Shown one piece after another: positions 18,147-26,436 of a DNA stretch of 64,000 bases. Origin of the DNA: CAYSCZ01 sp051155775 (lineage in GTDB: Bacteria > Bacteroidota > Bacteroidia > Cytophagales > Cyclobacteriaceae). The stretch's first letter is position 1; every line of letters starts with the position of its first letter. The stretch lies in contig DAXETV010000002.1 of assembly GCA_051155775.1 (NCBI GenBank), positions 15,306 to 79,305 of the forward strand, in the 5' to 3' direction. The translations under genes were made by a program, and so were the position numbers. The notes beneath the pieces are model-generated. The model was not told the DNA's origin and made no database searches. It saw only the letters and a list, made by a program, of their open reading frames with translations.

Positions 18147-18542
18147 ATGATAAAAGCCAGTGAGAAGAGTCTGATTTATGTTGAAATAGGTGAACTTAAT
18201 CAACTATCATTTAATAAACCACCGGTATTTTGGGCGAAAAATAACCTAAACAATACGGTTATAATGGACTTTGATAATCATTCCACCAGGGATGTAATTG
18301 ATTACTACCTTCAGGTGGTTGATAAATTTGATAAAATAGCTGTGGTACTGGTAAACCACTCCAATCAAAATCCGGGAAACATACTAACGCTATTTAATCG
18401 AATTATAAAAAAATCGAAGCACTATCAATTCTTTCACCAAGGTGAAAATTCTATACTTTCCTATTTGCTGAAATTCTCGAGGAGTAAAAGCTTTAATTCT
18501 TTTGATGAAGTAAAAGAAGAAATTGCGGCTTATATCAATTAA
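18147..18542 (+). CDS. Hypothetical protein, 131 residues
   Basis: Unrecognised soluble protein. The ATG at 18147 is preferred over an in-frame TTG at 18093, which overlaps the start of murF. Alternating hydrophobic strands (SLIYVEIG, NTVIMDF, IAVVLVN) and helices suggest a small alpha/beta fold, roughly like a STAS or SpoIIAA-type fold, but no signature is clear. A near -7 box, TAATTTAG, lies about 8 bases upstream of the ATG. The 3' end overlaps the convergent amidase by 8 bp. The short distance to murF on the opposite strand suggests a shared divergent promoter region. Confidence 0.65.
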   Translation: MIKASEKSLIYVEIGELNQLSFNKPPVFWAKNNLNNTVIMDFDNHSTRDVIDYYLQVVDKFDKIAVVLVNHSNQNPGNILTLFNRIIKKSKHYQFFHQGENSILSYLLKFSRSKSFNSFDEVKEEIAAYIN

Positions 18543-19326
18543 TTTCAAAACCATCAGCATCCAAATGGAATTTTACTTTCTCTCTGAAGGACTCTAATTT
18601 TTCTTTACTTAAAGAAACCGTCTCAATTTCATCCCCATCATCCAGAAAAGCAGCAGCCTCCCCCTTGTAATTATAAACGGCACTGTGGCCTAAATATTTG
18701 GCTCCATACCCATCCACTCCAATTCTGTTAACACCTGCACAGTAGGACAAATTTTCAATAGCACGAGCAGAAAGTAGCGTATCCCAAGCATTTAACCTTG
18801 GTGCCGGCCAGTTTGCCAGGTAGATCAGAAGGTCATAGCCAAGGCTGTCATTGCTCATCTTATTCCTGGACCAAACCGGAAAACGAAGGTCGTAACAGAT
18901 CAAAGGATATATTTTCCAACCCTTCCATTCTAAAAATAATTTCCGGGTCCCCGGGCTATAATATTTTTCCTCCCCTACAAACCTGAAGAGATGCTTTTTG
19001 TCATAAGTGTTATACGTGCCATCTGGAAACATGGCTAATAATCGATTGAAGTAACGCACACCTTCCCTGATGATACAACTTCCGATTAACAAAGCCTTGG
19101 TTTGTGCCGCCAACTGCTTCATCCATCGGAAAGTTTTACTGTTCATTGGCTCTGCCAGGTATTTGGCGTTCATCGAGAATCCAGTGGAGAACATTTCCGG
19201 GAGTATAATCACATCCGTTTCGACACCTATATTCCATATTTTTTCCTCAAACATGGCGATATTTGCATCAATATTTTCCCAGTGGATTTCAGACTGTATT
19301 AGCGTGACACGAAGGTTTGTCATCAT
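18535..19326 (-). CDS. Nitrilase-superfamily amidase, omega-amidase (YafV-like)
   Basis: 263-residue carbon-nitrogen hydrolase, probably an omega-amidase acting on 2-oxoglutaramate or 2-oxosuccinamate. The Glu-Lys-Cys triad is visible: Glu44 in ILPEMFSTGF, Lys110 in YDKKHLF and Cys144 in LICYDLRFP. The MFSTGFSM segment after Glu44 and the FRFVGE segment after the Lys are characteristic of the YafV/omega-amidase branch. The gene is directly upstream (1 bp) of nothing on its own strand but follows def immediately (stop-to-start), so ruvX–def–amidase form one minus-strand unit. Confidence 0.88.
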   Translation of the reverse strand: MMTNLRVTLIQSEIHWENIDANIAMFEEKIWNIGVETDVIILPEMFSTGFSMNAKYLAEPMNSKTFRWMKQLAAQTKALLIGSCIIREGVRYFNRLLAMFPDGTYNTYDKKHLFRFVGEEKYYSPGTRKLFLEWKGWKIYPLICYDLRFPVWSRNKMSNDSLGYDLLIYLANWPAPRLNAWDTLLSARAIENLSYCAGVNRIGVDGYGAKYLGHSAVYNYKGEAAAFLDDGDEIETVSLSKEKLESFREKVKFHLDADGFEIN

Positions 19327-19884
19327 TTATTTTTTTACTAATGGCGCGATCACACGATAATCTACATCGACTTTTCCCTTGCTGATATTGGTTAGCTTTC
19401 CTTTTAAAATCCTTTTTTTAAAGGATCCTAAATGATCGGTAAACAGGATTCCTTCAATATGATCGTATTCATGCTGTATGACGCGGGCCTGCATGCCTTT
19501 GAAAACATCTTCATGCAGCTTCCATTCTTCATCATAGTACTTTAACTTCAGCTCAGCGTTTCTGCTGACATCCTCCCTTATGCCAGGGATACTTAAACAG
19601 CCTTCTTCAAAATTCCAGTCTTCTCCGTGCTCTTCAATAATCACCGGATTTACAAATACCTTTTTGAAATCCTTCATATCCTCATCGGACAGCGAGGTGC
19701 CGTCCACAACAAATATTCTCAAATCCATCCCAATCTGAGGAGCAGCTAAACCAATTCCGCTTGCTGCCTGCATGGTTTCAAACATATCCTCACTAAGCTT
19801 TTTTACATCTGCCTCATTTTTATCTATTTCTCTGGCTTTTTTTCTTAGCACAGGGTGACCATATAAAACAATAGGATAAATCAT
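19327..19884 (-). CDS. def: Peptide deformylase
   Basis: Removes the N-formyl group from nascent proteins. All three motifs are intact in the 185-residue protein: GIGLAAPQIG (about residues 43–52), EGCLSIPG (metal Cys) and QHEYDHIEG (HExxH metal and catalytic site). It overlaps ruvX by 4 bp at its start and abuts the amidase gene, indicating translational coupling in a three-gene operon. Confidence 0.95.
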   Translation of the reverse strand: MIYPIVLYGHPVLRKKAREIDKNEADVKKLSEDMFETMQAASGIGLAAPQIGMDLRIFVVDGTSLSDEDMKDFKKVFVNPVIIEEHGEDWNFEEGCLSIPGIREDVSRNAELKLKYYDEEWKLHEDVFKGMQARVIQHEYDHIEGILFTDHLGSFKKRILKGKLTNISKGKVDVDYRVIAPLVKK

Positions 19885-20294
19885 TTTTTAGACACTAAAT
19901 ATGACTGTAAAATAAGTGTGGCGCTTATTTTATCAATATTTTCTTTCTTTTGGCGTTGGCTTTTTTTCATTCCTCCGGTTACCATGGCTTCAATTGCAAT
20001 TTTTGAAGTAAACCGCTCGTCATTGAGATGGACATTCTTTTGCGGAAATAGTAACCTCAATTTCTTTACAAACCCTTTAACATGACTCGTTGCATTGGTT
20101 TCCTGATTTTTCAGGTCTCTGGGCATCCCTACGACGAACTCATCTATAATTTCAGATTGCGCATATTCTTTTAAAAAATCCAGCACATCTTTGGAATGAA
20201 CGGTTGTCAGTGGAGAAGCAATCATTCTTAGTTCATCGGTCACTGCAATACCAACGCGCTTATTCCCGTAATCAATGCCCACAACCCTGCCCAT
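19881..20294 (-). CDS. ruvX: Putative pre-16S rRNA nuclease / Holliday junction resolvase-like protein RuvX (YqgF)
   Basis: 137-residue RNase H-fold nuclease thought to process the 5' end of 16S rRNA. The first motif GIDYGNKRVGIAVTDE with the catalytic Asp at residue 7 is present, followed by VVGMPRDLKN, the DERFTS segment with catalytic acidic residues and a C-terminal DKISATLILQSYL. The length is normal. It is separated by 5 bp from the RIC gene and overlaps def, so all four genes may be one transcript. Confidence 0.92.
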   Translation of the reverse strand: MGRVVGIDYGNKRVGIAVTDELRMIASPLTTVHSKDVLDFLKEYAQSEIIDEFVVGMPRDLKNQETNATSHVKGFVKKLRLLFPQKNVHLNDERFTSKIAIEAMVTGGMKKSQRQKKENIDKISATLILQSYLVSKK

Positions 20295-20299
20295 AATTT

Positions 20300-21040
20300 T
20301 TAATTGTACTTTGCTATAGCCCTTATTCTTCTCTTTGTTTTATCCTCCAGAGAAATAGCCTTTGGAAACAACACATCGTTTTCTACTGAGGCATGCGATT
20401 GTAAATCGTTATCCAATTCTCCAAGCTCCTGTAGTATCACCTTCATATGCAGTGTGCTACTGGAATCAATTTTAAAATCGTGGGTAATTTCCCGCAAGCC
20501 TTTCATTTCATCTTCATCCTCCAAATGATGGATGGCGAAATCTTTTACGGAAGTTTTACTCAACCTGAAAAATATGTTTGATGGGTTAAAAGGGTGTTGA
20601 TTGGCTTTATGCAAATCCATGATTAGCTGAAATAAAGTATCTTCTTCTTCATAGATATGCTCAATAAAATCTTCAACAAATAACGGGAAAACTAATTTTA
20701 AATCATTCGCCAGGGCATTTGATTCTTTTAAGTTGAGGATAAGATCTGCAATGTAAGTGATCTTCTTTTTTATGAGAATGTAATGCGTGTGCTTTAAATA
20801 TTCGATAATTAAATCCAGCGGATACTTGTCCAAAACCTTTTGCTCAATGCTGTAATCATCTATGATCCACTGAAAATCCCGGAGCAGTATTTTTAAGTCA
20901 ATTCCTTTTTTTTCGCACAATTCCTGAAGGAAAAGCTCCTGATAGTCATAAAAAGATATACCAAAATGATGTAAGACTTTTGCAAACACATAATTACCGT
21001 CAATAATATCTTGAATCCTTTTATCTAGAATATTTTGCAT
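20300..21040 (-). CDS. Hemerythrin-like di-iron protein of the RIC/YtfE/ScdA type
   Basis: Soluble 246-residue protein. After an N-terminal segment resembling the ScdA_N/DUF542 module (LHHFGISFYDYQ), it has a four-helix hemerythrin-like domain with spaced His/Glu ligands: His in YLKHTHYIL, HIYEEED, HHLEDEDEMKGL with THDF, and LQSHASVENDVLFP. This is the RIC arrangement linked to repair of iron centres after nitrosative or oxidative damage. One departure from classic members is the lack of the DUF542 cysteine pair in the N-terminal segment. The ATG at 21040 is preferred over an in-frame TTG at 21049 that overlaps a -7 box. Confidence 0.75.
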   Translation of the reverse strand: MQNILDKRIQDIIDGNYVFAKVLHHFGISFYDYQELFLQELCEKKGIDLKILLRDFQWIIDDYSIEQKVLDKYPLDLIIEYLKHTHYILIKKKITYIADLILNLKESNALANDLKLVFPLFVEDFIEHIYEEEDTLFQLIMDLHKANQHPFNPSNIFFRLSKTSVKDFAIHHLEDEDEMKGLREITHDFKIDSSSTLHMKVILQELGELDNDLQSHASVENDVLFPKAISLEDKTKRRIRAIAKYN

Positions 21041-21046
21041 ACACTG

Positions 21047-21054
21047 CAAATATA
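21047..21054 (-). promoter_or_regulatory. -7 box directly before the RIC-like gene
   Basis: On the minus strand TATATTTG is a perfect TAnnTTTG match, 6 bases before the ATG. The implied transcript would start at or very near the start codon. The -33 region shows only a weak TTTA. Confidence 0.4.
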
Positions 21055-21182
21055 TTTAAATTTTGAGTGGTAAATCCAGTCATAGTGTTACAACTTAACG
21101 ATTCTTAACTAAGTATCTTAATTAATCACTAACATTCTTGATTGATCAAGGTTAAATTTAAAGTAAATAACAATTATATAAG

Positions 21183-22799
21183 ATGGGCGATAGGTCTAAG
21201 CTGTTAGTTAAACTACCATTACTTTTTTCCATAGCGATAGCTACAGGGATACTCATCGGTGCGAGCATGGTTGGGGATAACAATAAAAGTGCTGATATTT
21301 TTAAAAGTGTTTATAAATTCAGGGAAATTATAAGCCATATAGACAGGGACTATGTTGATGAAGTCGATACAGAAAGTCTTGTAGAAAGCGCCATCAACCA
21401 AATGCTGGAGGAGCTGGATCCTCATACAGTCTATATTCCATCAGAGGAGCTTAGCCTCGCAAAATCACAGTTGGAGGGCAATTTCGATGGTATTGGAATT
21501 GAGTTTAATATCTTTAAAGACACAATATATGTTGTTTCCCCTTTAAGTGGTGGCCCCTCAGAAGAGGTAGGCCTTCTTCCGGGAGATAAAATAATAAAAG
21601 TTGATGGAGAGTTGGTAGCCGGTGTAAACATAACCAACAAGGATGTCTACCATAAACTACGTGGCCCTAAAGGCACCAAAGTAACCGTTGAGATACAAAG
21701 AAACTTACCTGATAACCTGCTGCAGTTTAACATCATCAGGGACAATATACCTCAGTTTTCAGTAGATGCGCATTATATGGTGGATGACGAGATCGGATAT
21801 ATAAAAATCAGTCGGTTTTCTGCTACCACCTACGAAGAGTTTAAAAAATCCCTGATGAAGCTGAAAAAACAAGGACTAGAGAAATTAATCCTCGATCTTA
21901 CAGGCAATCCGGGGGGGTATATGGAGATGGCGGTGAATGTTGCTGATGAATTTCTGCCCGGTGACCCAATGATTGTTTACACAAAAGGAAAAGAATCACG
22001 CTATAATGCCGATCACAGGGCATACAGAAAAGGTCTGTTTGAAAAGAAACCGCTGATTGTACTAACCAATGCCGGTAGCGCTTCTGCATCAGAAATTGTG
22101 GCCGGTGCCATTCAGGATAACGACCGGGGTTTGATCGTAGGCCGTAGAACATTTGGAAAAGGTTTGGTGCAGATGCCTATCTCATTAAAAGACGGGTCTG
22201 AACTCAGGCTGACCATCTCAAGGTATTACACCCCTAGTGGAAGATCAATTCAAAAACCCTACACCGATCCTGATTCCTATCACAATGATATGGAGGAACG
22301 GGTATTGAATGGTGAGATGTTTTACAAAGACAGCATAAAGATTAATGATAGCCTTATTTATAAGACCAGCAAAGGCAGGGTCGTATATGGTGGGGGTGGC
22401 ATCATGCCTGATCATTTTGTCCCTTTGGATAATAAGTATGATAATACTTATCTGAATCGATTATATGGTACAAATACCATCAGGGAGTTTACCCTGAAAT
22501 ATTTTAAGGAAAATGAAGCAAGCCTAAGAAAATATTCATTTGAAGAATTTACCCAGCGTTTTGATATCGACATGGATATGCATCAGGGACTCATTGAACT
22601 GGCTGAAGAAAATAACCTGCCTTTCAATCCTGAAAGCTTCCAATTTTCTATTCAATTGATTAATACACATATGAAAGCCCACCTCGCTAAAAATTTGTGG
22701 GGCACCAGCGAATTTTATCAAATCCTGAATGAAGAAAACGACATTTACACAGCTGCATTAAGGTTATTTGATCAGGCAGAACAATTAGCAAAAAAATAA
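21183..22799 (+). CDS. C-terminal processing peptidase (S41 family, CtpA/Prc-like)
   Basis: Envelope serine protease of 538 residues that trims or degrades exported proteins. It has an N-terminal membrane/signal segment (about residues 10–28), an S41 N-terminal cap, a PDZ domain (about residues 95–175, with GIGIEF and LLPGDKIIKVDG) and the protease core with the Ser301/Lys326 dyad (GSASASE and FGKGLVQ). The 25-residue spacing of Ser and Lys matches the family. The C-terminal helical domain (about 430–538) is of Bacteroidota type. It is followed 2 bp later by hmgA. Confidence 0.93.
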   Translation: MGDRSKLLVKLPLLFSIAIATGILIGASMVGDNNKSADIFKSVYKFREIISHIDRDYVDEVDTESLVESAINQMLEELDPHTVYIPSEELSLAKSQLEGNFDGIGIEFNIFKDTIYVVSPLSGGPSEEVGLLPGDKIIKVDGELVAGVNITNKDVYHKLRGPKGTKVTVEIQRNLPDNLLQFNIIRDNIPQFSVDAHYMVDDEIGYIKISRFSATTYEEFKKSLMKLKKQGLEKLILDLTGNPGGYMEMAVNVADEFLPGDPMIVYTKGKESRYNADHRAYRKGLFEKKPLIVLTNAGSASASEIVAGAIQDNDRGLIVGRRTFGKGLVQMPISLKDGSELRLTISRYYTPSGRSIQKPYTDPDSYHNDMEERVLNGEMFYKDSIKINDSLIYKTSKGRVVYGGGGIMPDHFVPLDNKYDNTYLNRLYGTNTIREFTLKYFKENEASLRKYSFEEFTQRFDIDMDMHQGLIELAEENNLPFNPESFQFSIQLINTHMKAHLAKNLWGTSEFYQILNEENDIYTAALRLFDQAEQLAKK

Positions 22800-22801
22800 A
22801 G

Positions 22802-23962
22802 ATGAGCTATTATCATAAATTAGGAAAAATACCTCCAAAACGACATACCCAATTCAGGCAACCTGATGGTGAGTTGTACAAGGAAGAACTGGTGAGTTCG
22901 AAAGGGTTTGCTGGTATCTATTCAAATTTATATCATATAAATGCTCCAACTAAGGTATCAAAAGTAGGAGATGCTAAACCTTATAATCATGAAATCGCTA
23001 GTGGTTATCCCCTTCAACATACCCATTTAAAGACTAATGGCATCAACAATACCGGAGATGATTTTCTTGATTCTAGGTTGGAATTATTAAAGAACCAAGA
23101 CGTAGTGTTATCCATAGCCTGTCCAATAAAACATAGCATGGATTACTATTATAAAAATGCCGAAGCCGATGAAATAATCTTTATCCACGATGGCTCCGGT
23201 GAGTTAATGTCCCAGTTTGGTAAACTTGAAATCAAAAAAGGTGATTATGTAGTCATACCCCGAACAGTCATTTATAGAATAAAATGGAATGATGACCCGG
23301 TGCGGTTGCTTATCATTGAATCTTCCGGACCATTAGAGACCGTAAAAAGGTACAGAAATGAACTTGGTCAGCTGCTGGAGCACGCACCTTATTGTGAGCG
23401 GGACATCCGGCCTCCGGAAGAATTAATCACAGAAGATGAAAAGGGTTCATATGTGGTGAAAATTAAAAAGCAGGGGTTTATACATCATTATTATTATGAC
23501 CATAGCCCATTTGATGTTGTGGGCTGGGATGGATATTTATATCCCTATGCACTATCAATCTATGATTTTGAGCCCATCACCGGACGAATACATCAACCAC
23601 CACCTGTCCATCAAACTTTCCAGGCTAATAATTTCGTGATCTGCTCATTTGTGCCGAGGTTATTTGATTATCACCCACAAGCAATACCTGCCCCTTACAA
23701 TCACTCAAATATAGACTCAGATGAAGTGTTGTATTATGTGGAAGGCAATTTTATGAGCCGTAAAGGAATTGATAGAGGTTCGTTTACCCTTCATCCGGGA
23801 GGCCTTCCGCATGGACCTCACCCCGGAACTGTTGAGAAAAGCATTGGCGCTAAAGAAACCAATGAATATGCGGTCATGATAGATACTTTCAAACCACTTA
23901 ATCTTACAAAAACCGCCTTAAGCTACCTGGATAGCAATTATCCAATGAGTTGGACAGTGTAA
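22802..23962 (+). CDS. hmgA: Homogentisate 1,2-dioxygenase
   Basis: Ring-opening non-heme iron dioxygenase in tyrosine/phenylalanine breakdown, giving maleylacetoacetate. The 386-residue protein opens with the typical YHKLGKIPPKRHTQFR, and the C-terminal cupin carries the iron site: His in DYHPQAIPAPYNHSN, Glu in DEVLYYVEG and His in GGLPHGPHPG. The segment SPFDVVGWDGYLYPY is also characteristic. Its start is 2 bp after the protease stop, so the two are co-transcribed, although no functional link is obvious. Other homogentisate genes are not in the window. Confidence 0.93.
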   Translation: MSYYHKLGKIPPKRHTQFRQPDGELYKEELVSSKGFAGIYSNLYHINAPTKVSKVGDAKPYNHEIASGYPLQHTHLKTNGINNTGDDFLDSRLELLKNQDVVLSIACPIKHSMDYYYKNAEADEIIFIHDGSGELMSQFGKLEIKKGDYVVIPRTVIYRIKWNDDPVRLLIIESSGPLETVKRYRNELGQLLEHAPYCERDIRPPEELITEDEKGSYVVKIKKQGFIHHYYYDHSPFDVVGWDGYLYPYALSIYDFEPITGRIHQPPPVHQTFQANNFVICSFVPRLFDYHPQAIPAPYNHSNIDSDEVLYYVEGNFMSRKGIDRGSFTLHPGGLPHGPHPGTVEKSIGAKETNEYAVMIDTFKPLNLTKTALSYLDSNYPMSWTV

Positions 23963-23965
23963 ATT

Positions 23966-25042
23966 CTAATGGTTTCTTCCCCAGGCAAATAACCATTCCC
24001 CGCAAAAGGAAGGTATAAAATGTGTGTGGAACTCATATTCGTCAAAAAATTGAGGAATAAACTTATTGATCAAATTTATGGTCTCCATGTCATTTACAGA
24101 GCAACACTGAAATACGGCAAGCCCACCTTTATTAATTCTGTCTCTAATTGCTTTTACGGCTTTTTTCATGTATAGGCTCCTGGAAATTTGATTGATAATG
24201 TTTGGATGTGTGGTTAAGTCATAAACAATCCCATCATAGTATTCATCAGTTTGCGTTAAAAAGTCCATCCCATCCTGATAAATGATTTCCACACGATCAT
24301 CTTTAAACGCACCATGATTTAGTTTACTTAAGTAAGTTTGTGATAGTTCCAGTACTGCTTTATCAATTTCTACCAGAGTAATTAACCCTGGATTATAAGA
24401 TAATAATTTAGATAATACACTTCCATCTCCTCCGCCTAATATACATATGTTGTTTAGCGGGTGGTCAATCAGCTTTAAGGGGCCCAGTAATCTCTCATTA
24501 TACCTATCGGCATCATACTCGGCTATTTGTAATTCCTGGTCAAGAAAAAGCATCAACCCAAAAGCCTTATTTTCAACAATATCGATCTTTTGCAGTGTAG
24601 TAAACCCTGAGTATACCCATTGATTAACATGGTATTCAATGCTTATAGGTCTGTTATCGATGTTTTTAATTTTACCGGGCTGATAGATTGAAACATCCGC
24701 ACCTCTCTGCACTTTTAAGGTGGTCTTGCCTTTGGGTTGGAGTGCATTTTCGATGTAGTTTACTATAATCCCTGGTGCCTCGGAGCCCAGCCTGCAGGTG
24801 TAAATATCCATTGATAGATGGTTTACTTCCGGATAAGTATGCATAGAAATATGGGATTCCCCGATAATGGCAAATACTGTAACACCTTTTGGGAAAAATT
24901 GGTGTCCATCAATTTTGACCAATTCAGTACCACTTGAGTCAATGGCCTTTTTTAGTAATTCAATTAAAAACTCCTTTTGATTGAGGGTCGATGAATCAAC
25001 TCCATTCAACTCCACCAGCAGATGTTCCCCTAAAGATTTCAT
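23966..25042 (-). CDS. Fused S-adenosylmethionine decarboxylase / spermidine-synthase-like protein
   Basis: Single 358-residue polypeptide with two polyamine domains. The N-terminal part (about 1–120) is a class 1b AdoMet decarboxylase: E62-S63-H64 in GESHISMHTYPE gives the self-cleavage site and pyruvoyl Ser63, with His68 and Cys83 (IYTCR) at the expected positions. The C-terminal part (about 130–355) is a spermidine-synthase-type methyltransferase fold with LGGGDGSVL, LVEIDKAV and GEWLFAWG. The usual catalytic DSSDP/DSTDP segment reads YDLTTHP instead, so the second conserved Asp is missing. Self-cleavage would separate an alpha chain fused to the synthase. The gene lies 6 bp after the HD–PycTM gene. 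Confidence 0.85.
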   Translation of the reverse strand: MKSLGEHLLVELNGVDSSTLNQKEFLIELLKKAIDSSGTELVKIDGHQFFPKGVTVFAIIGESHISMHTYPEVNHLSMDIYTCRLGSEAPGIIVNYIENALQPKGKTTLKVQRGADVSIYQPGKIKNIDNRPISIEYHVNQWVYSGFTTLQKIDIVENKAFGLMLFLDQELQIAEYDADRYNERLLGPLKLIDHPLNNICILGGGDGSVLSKLLSYNPGLITLVEIDKAVLELSQTYLSKLNHGAFKDDRVEIIYQDGMDFLTQTDEYYDGIVYDLTTHPNIINQISRSLYMKKAVKAIRDRINKGGLAVFQCCSVNDMETINLINKFIPQFFDEYEFHTHFIPSFCGEWLFAWGRNH

Positions 25043-25048
25043 ATTAGG

Positions 25049-26260
25049 TTAGTATGGATATGGTGTCTTAAAAAACATTTCAGCGATAATGAAAGAGAGT
25101 ACCGCAATTACAAATCCAAACATAAAAAATGTGTATCCCAACCTTAATAATTTATACTTTTTACCCAGCACAACCCCTAAAAAATATATATCCCGTATCA
25201 GGCTACCATATAGGAAATCTGCATCATTCAGCATTTCCCTCATAGCCCATTCGTATTCATCTAGCTGCATTTTATGAAAATTACCAAAAAATAAAAGGTT
25301 GGTTCGCTTCTTCTGAATGTCCTCCTTTGAAAACCTCCCATTTGTAATATTAGGTCTTGTGGCTAGAATAGAAATAACGATCGTTACTAAACAAACAATG
25401 GTGATTATTAAGGACGGAACAGTTAGATGAGGATATCCTTCAAGTTTTCTGTAGAGCACTGAAATCATGATTGATAATATAATCGAATTGATGGAAATCA
25501 TGATGTTTGCCTTGTTATCAGCCATCGCGCTTAAATCCAGATGATTCTTTGAGGTTAACCTGAACATGGTCTCAATACCGCGATCAGGCTTAAGCGCTTT
25601 CACCTTTTTTACTTTCTCTTTTAACTTGCCCACATCCTCCTCAAGTTCAATGATATAGGACGACTTTTTATCTTCTTCCTTTAACTTCTTCTTAACTTTT
25701 TTCAGGTTTTTCTTCTTTTTTTTCGAATAATTCTTTTTAGCATATGCCGTGAAAAATTCATGATCATCTATAAACTGTATATTCATCTTCAGCCACTCCG
25801 CGTCATTTACTTCTTCGCCCTTTGTGTGTTTCATTTCCTCTTGCAGTTGCCCGGAACGTTCAAAAAAATGCTCTCCGGCAAGATGTAAGAGATCAGCATC
25901 ACACATGACCATCTCTAAAAAATTCTTAGGATTTTGTGGTATTTGTGTTGCCATTATACAACCTGTAACATGGTCTATATCTTCCTTTGGATAATCATGT
26001 TCTTCTAAAAATTTCCTGGCTATATCTGCGCTTACTTCTTCATGACCTTTTACCTGTTCCTTGTAACCAAGATCATGAAACCAGGCAGCTATTTGCAATA
26101 TCTCCACCTCCTTTTCGCTTAAATCACTGTTTTTTCCAATTTCTGTCACCGCTGATACAACATCTTTTGTATGACCCAGGGAATGATAGGTGAGCCCTTT
26201 AGGAAATTTTTCATAAATTGATTCTGAGTACTGCCTGGCAAGGTTTACTATTTCTCGCAT
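25049..26260 (-). CDS. HD-domain phosphohydrolase fused to a PycTM (Pycsar effector, DUF5706-type) membrane domain
   Basis: 403-residue protein in two parts. The N-terminal half is an HD metal-dependent phosphohydrolase (about 10–160): YHSLGHTKDVV, the HD pair in AAWFHDLGY and the distal Asp in MCDADLLHLA. A very basic, lysine-rich coiled linker follows (about 185–235). The C-terminal half matches the PycTM family: the NHLDLSAMADNKANIMIS helix, two membrane helices (SIILSIMISVLY and a following VPSLIITIVCLVTIVIS), a cytoplasmic helix pair, and a last membrane helix near the C-terminus. PycTM domains are the membrane-disrupting effectors of cyclic-nucleotide Pycsar defence. No cyclase gene is adjacent. 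The ATG at 26260 is preferred over a TTG at 26320. Confidence 0.8.
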   Translation of the reverse strand: MREIVNLARQYSESIYEKFPKGLTYHSLGHTKDVVSAVTEIGKNSDLSEKEVEILQIAAWFHDLGYKEQVKGHEEVSADIARKFLEEHDYPKEDIDHVTGCIMATQIPQNPKNFLEMVMCDADLLHLAGEHFFERSGQLQEEMKHTKGEEVNDAEWLKMNIQFIDDHEFFTAYAKKNYSKKKKKNLKKVKKKLKEEDKKSSYIIELEEDVGKLKEKVKKVKALKPDRGIETMFRLTSKNHLDLSAMADNKANIMISINSIILSIMISVLYRKLEGYPHLTVPSLIITIVCLVTIVISILATRPNITNGRFSKEDIQKKRTNLLFFGNFHKMQLDEYEWAMREMLNDADFLYGSLIRDIYFLGVVLGKKYKLLRLGYTFFMFGFVIAVLSFIIAEMFFKTPYPY

Positions 26261-26400
26261 TAAAAATCTATATCTTAATTTACTGGATAGGTAAATTATA
26301 TCAAATACTTGGGAAATCAATAATCATCCCACAAAGTTTTAGAAAGAGAAAATCCCATAATGTTCGATAGAATACAATGAGCAGATTATTAAAACCTATG

Positions 26401-26433
26401 TTTGTGTTTGAATTTTTGGAACATTTAAATTTG
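26401..26433 (+). promoter_or_regulatory. Promoter of the SdiA-regulated-like lipoprotein gene
   Basis: TTTG at 26401–26404, a 21-bp spacer and TAAATTTG at 26426–26433 match the Bacteroidota -33/-7 consensus. The box ends 3 bases before the ATG at 26437, so a transcript from it would be leaderless or nearly so. This supports 26437 over 26377 as the start codon. Confidence 0.5.
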
Positions 26434-26436
26434 TGT

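Noticed and set aside
25049..26320. A full Pycsar defence pair
   Set aside because: Only the PycTM-like effector half is present, fused to HD; no PycC-type cyclase motif was found in neighbouring genes.
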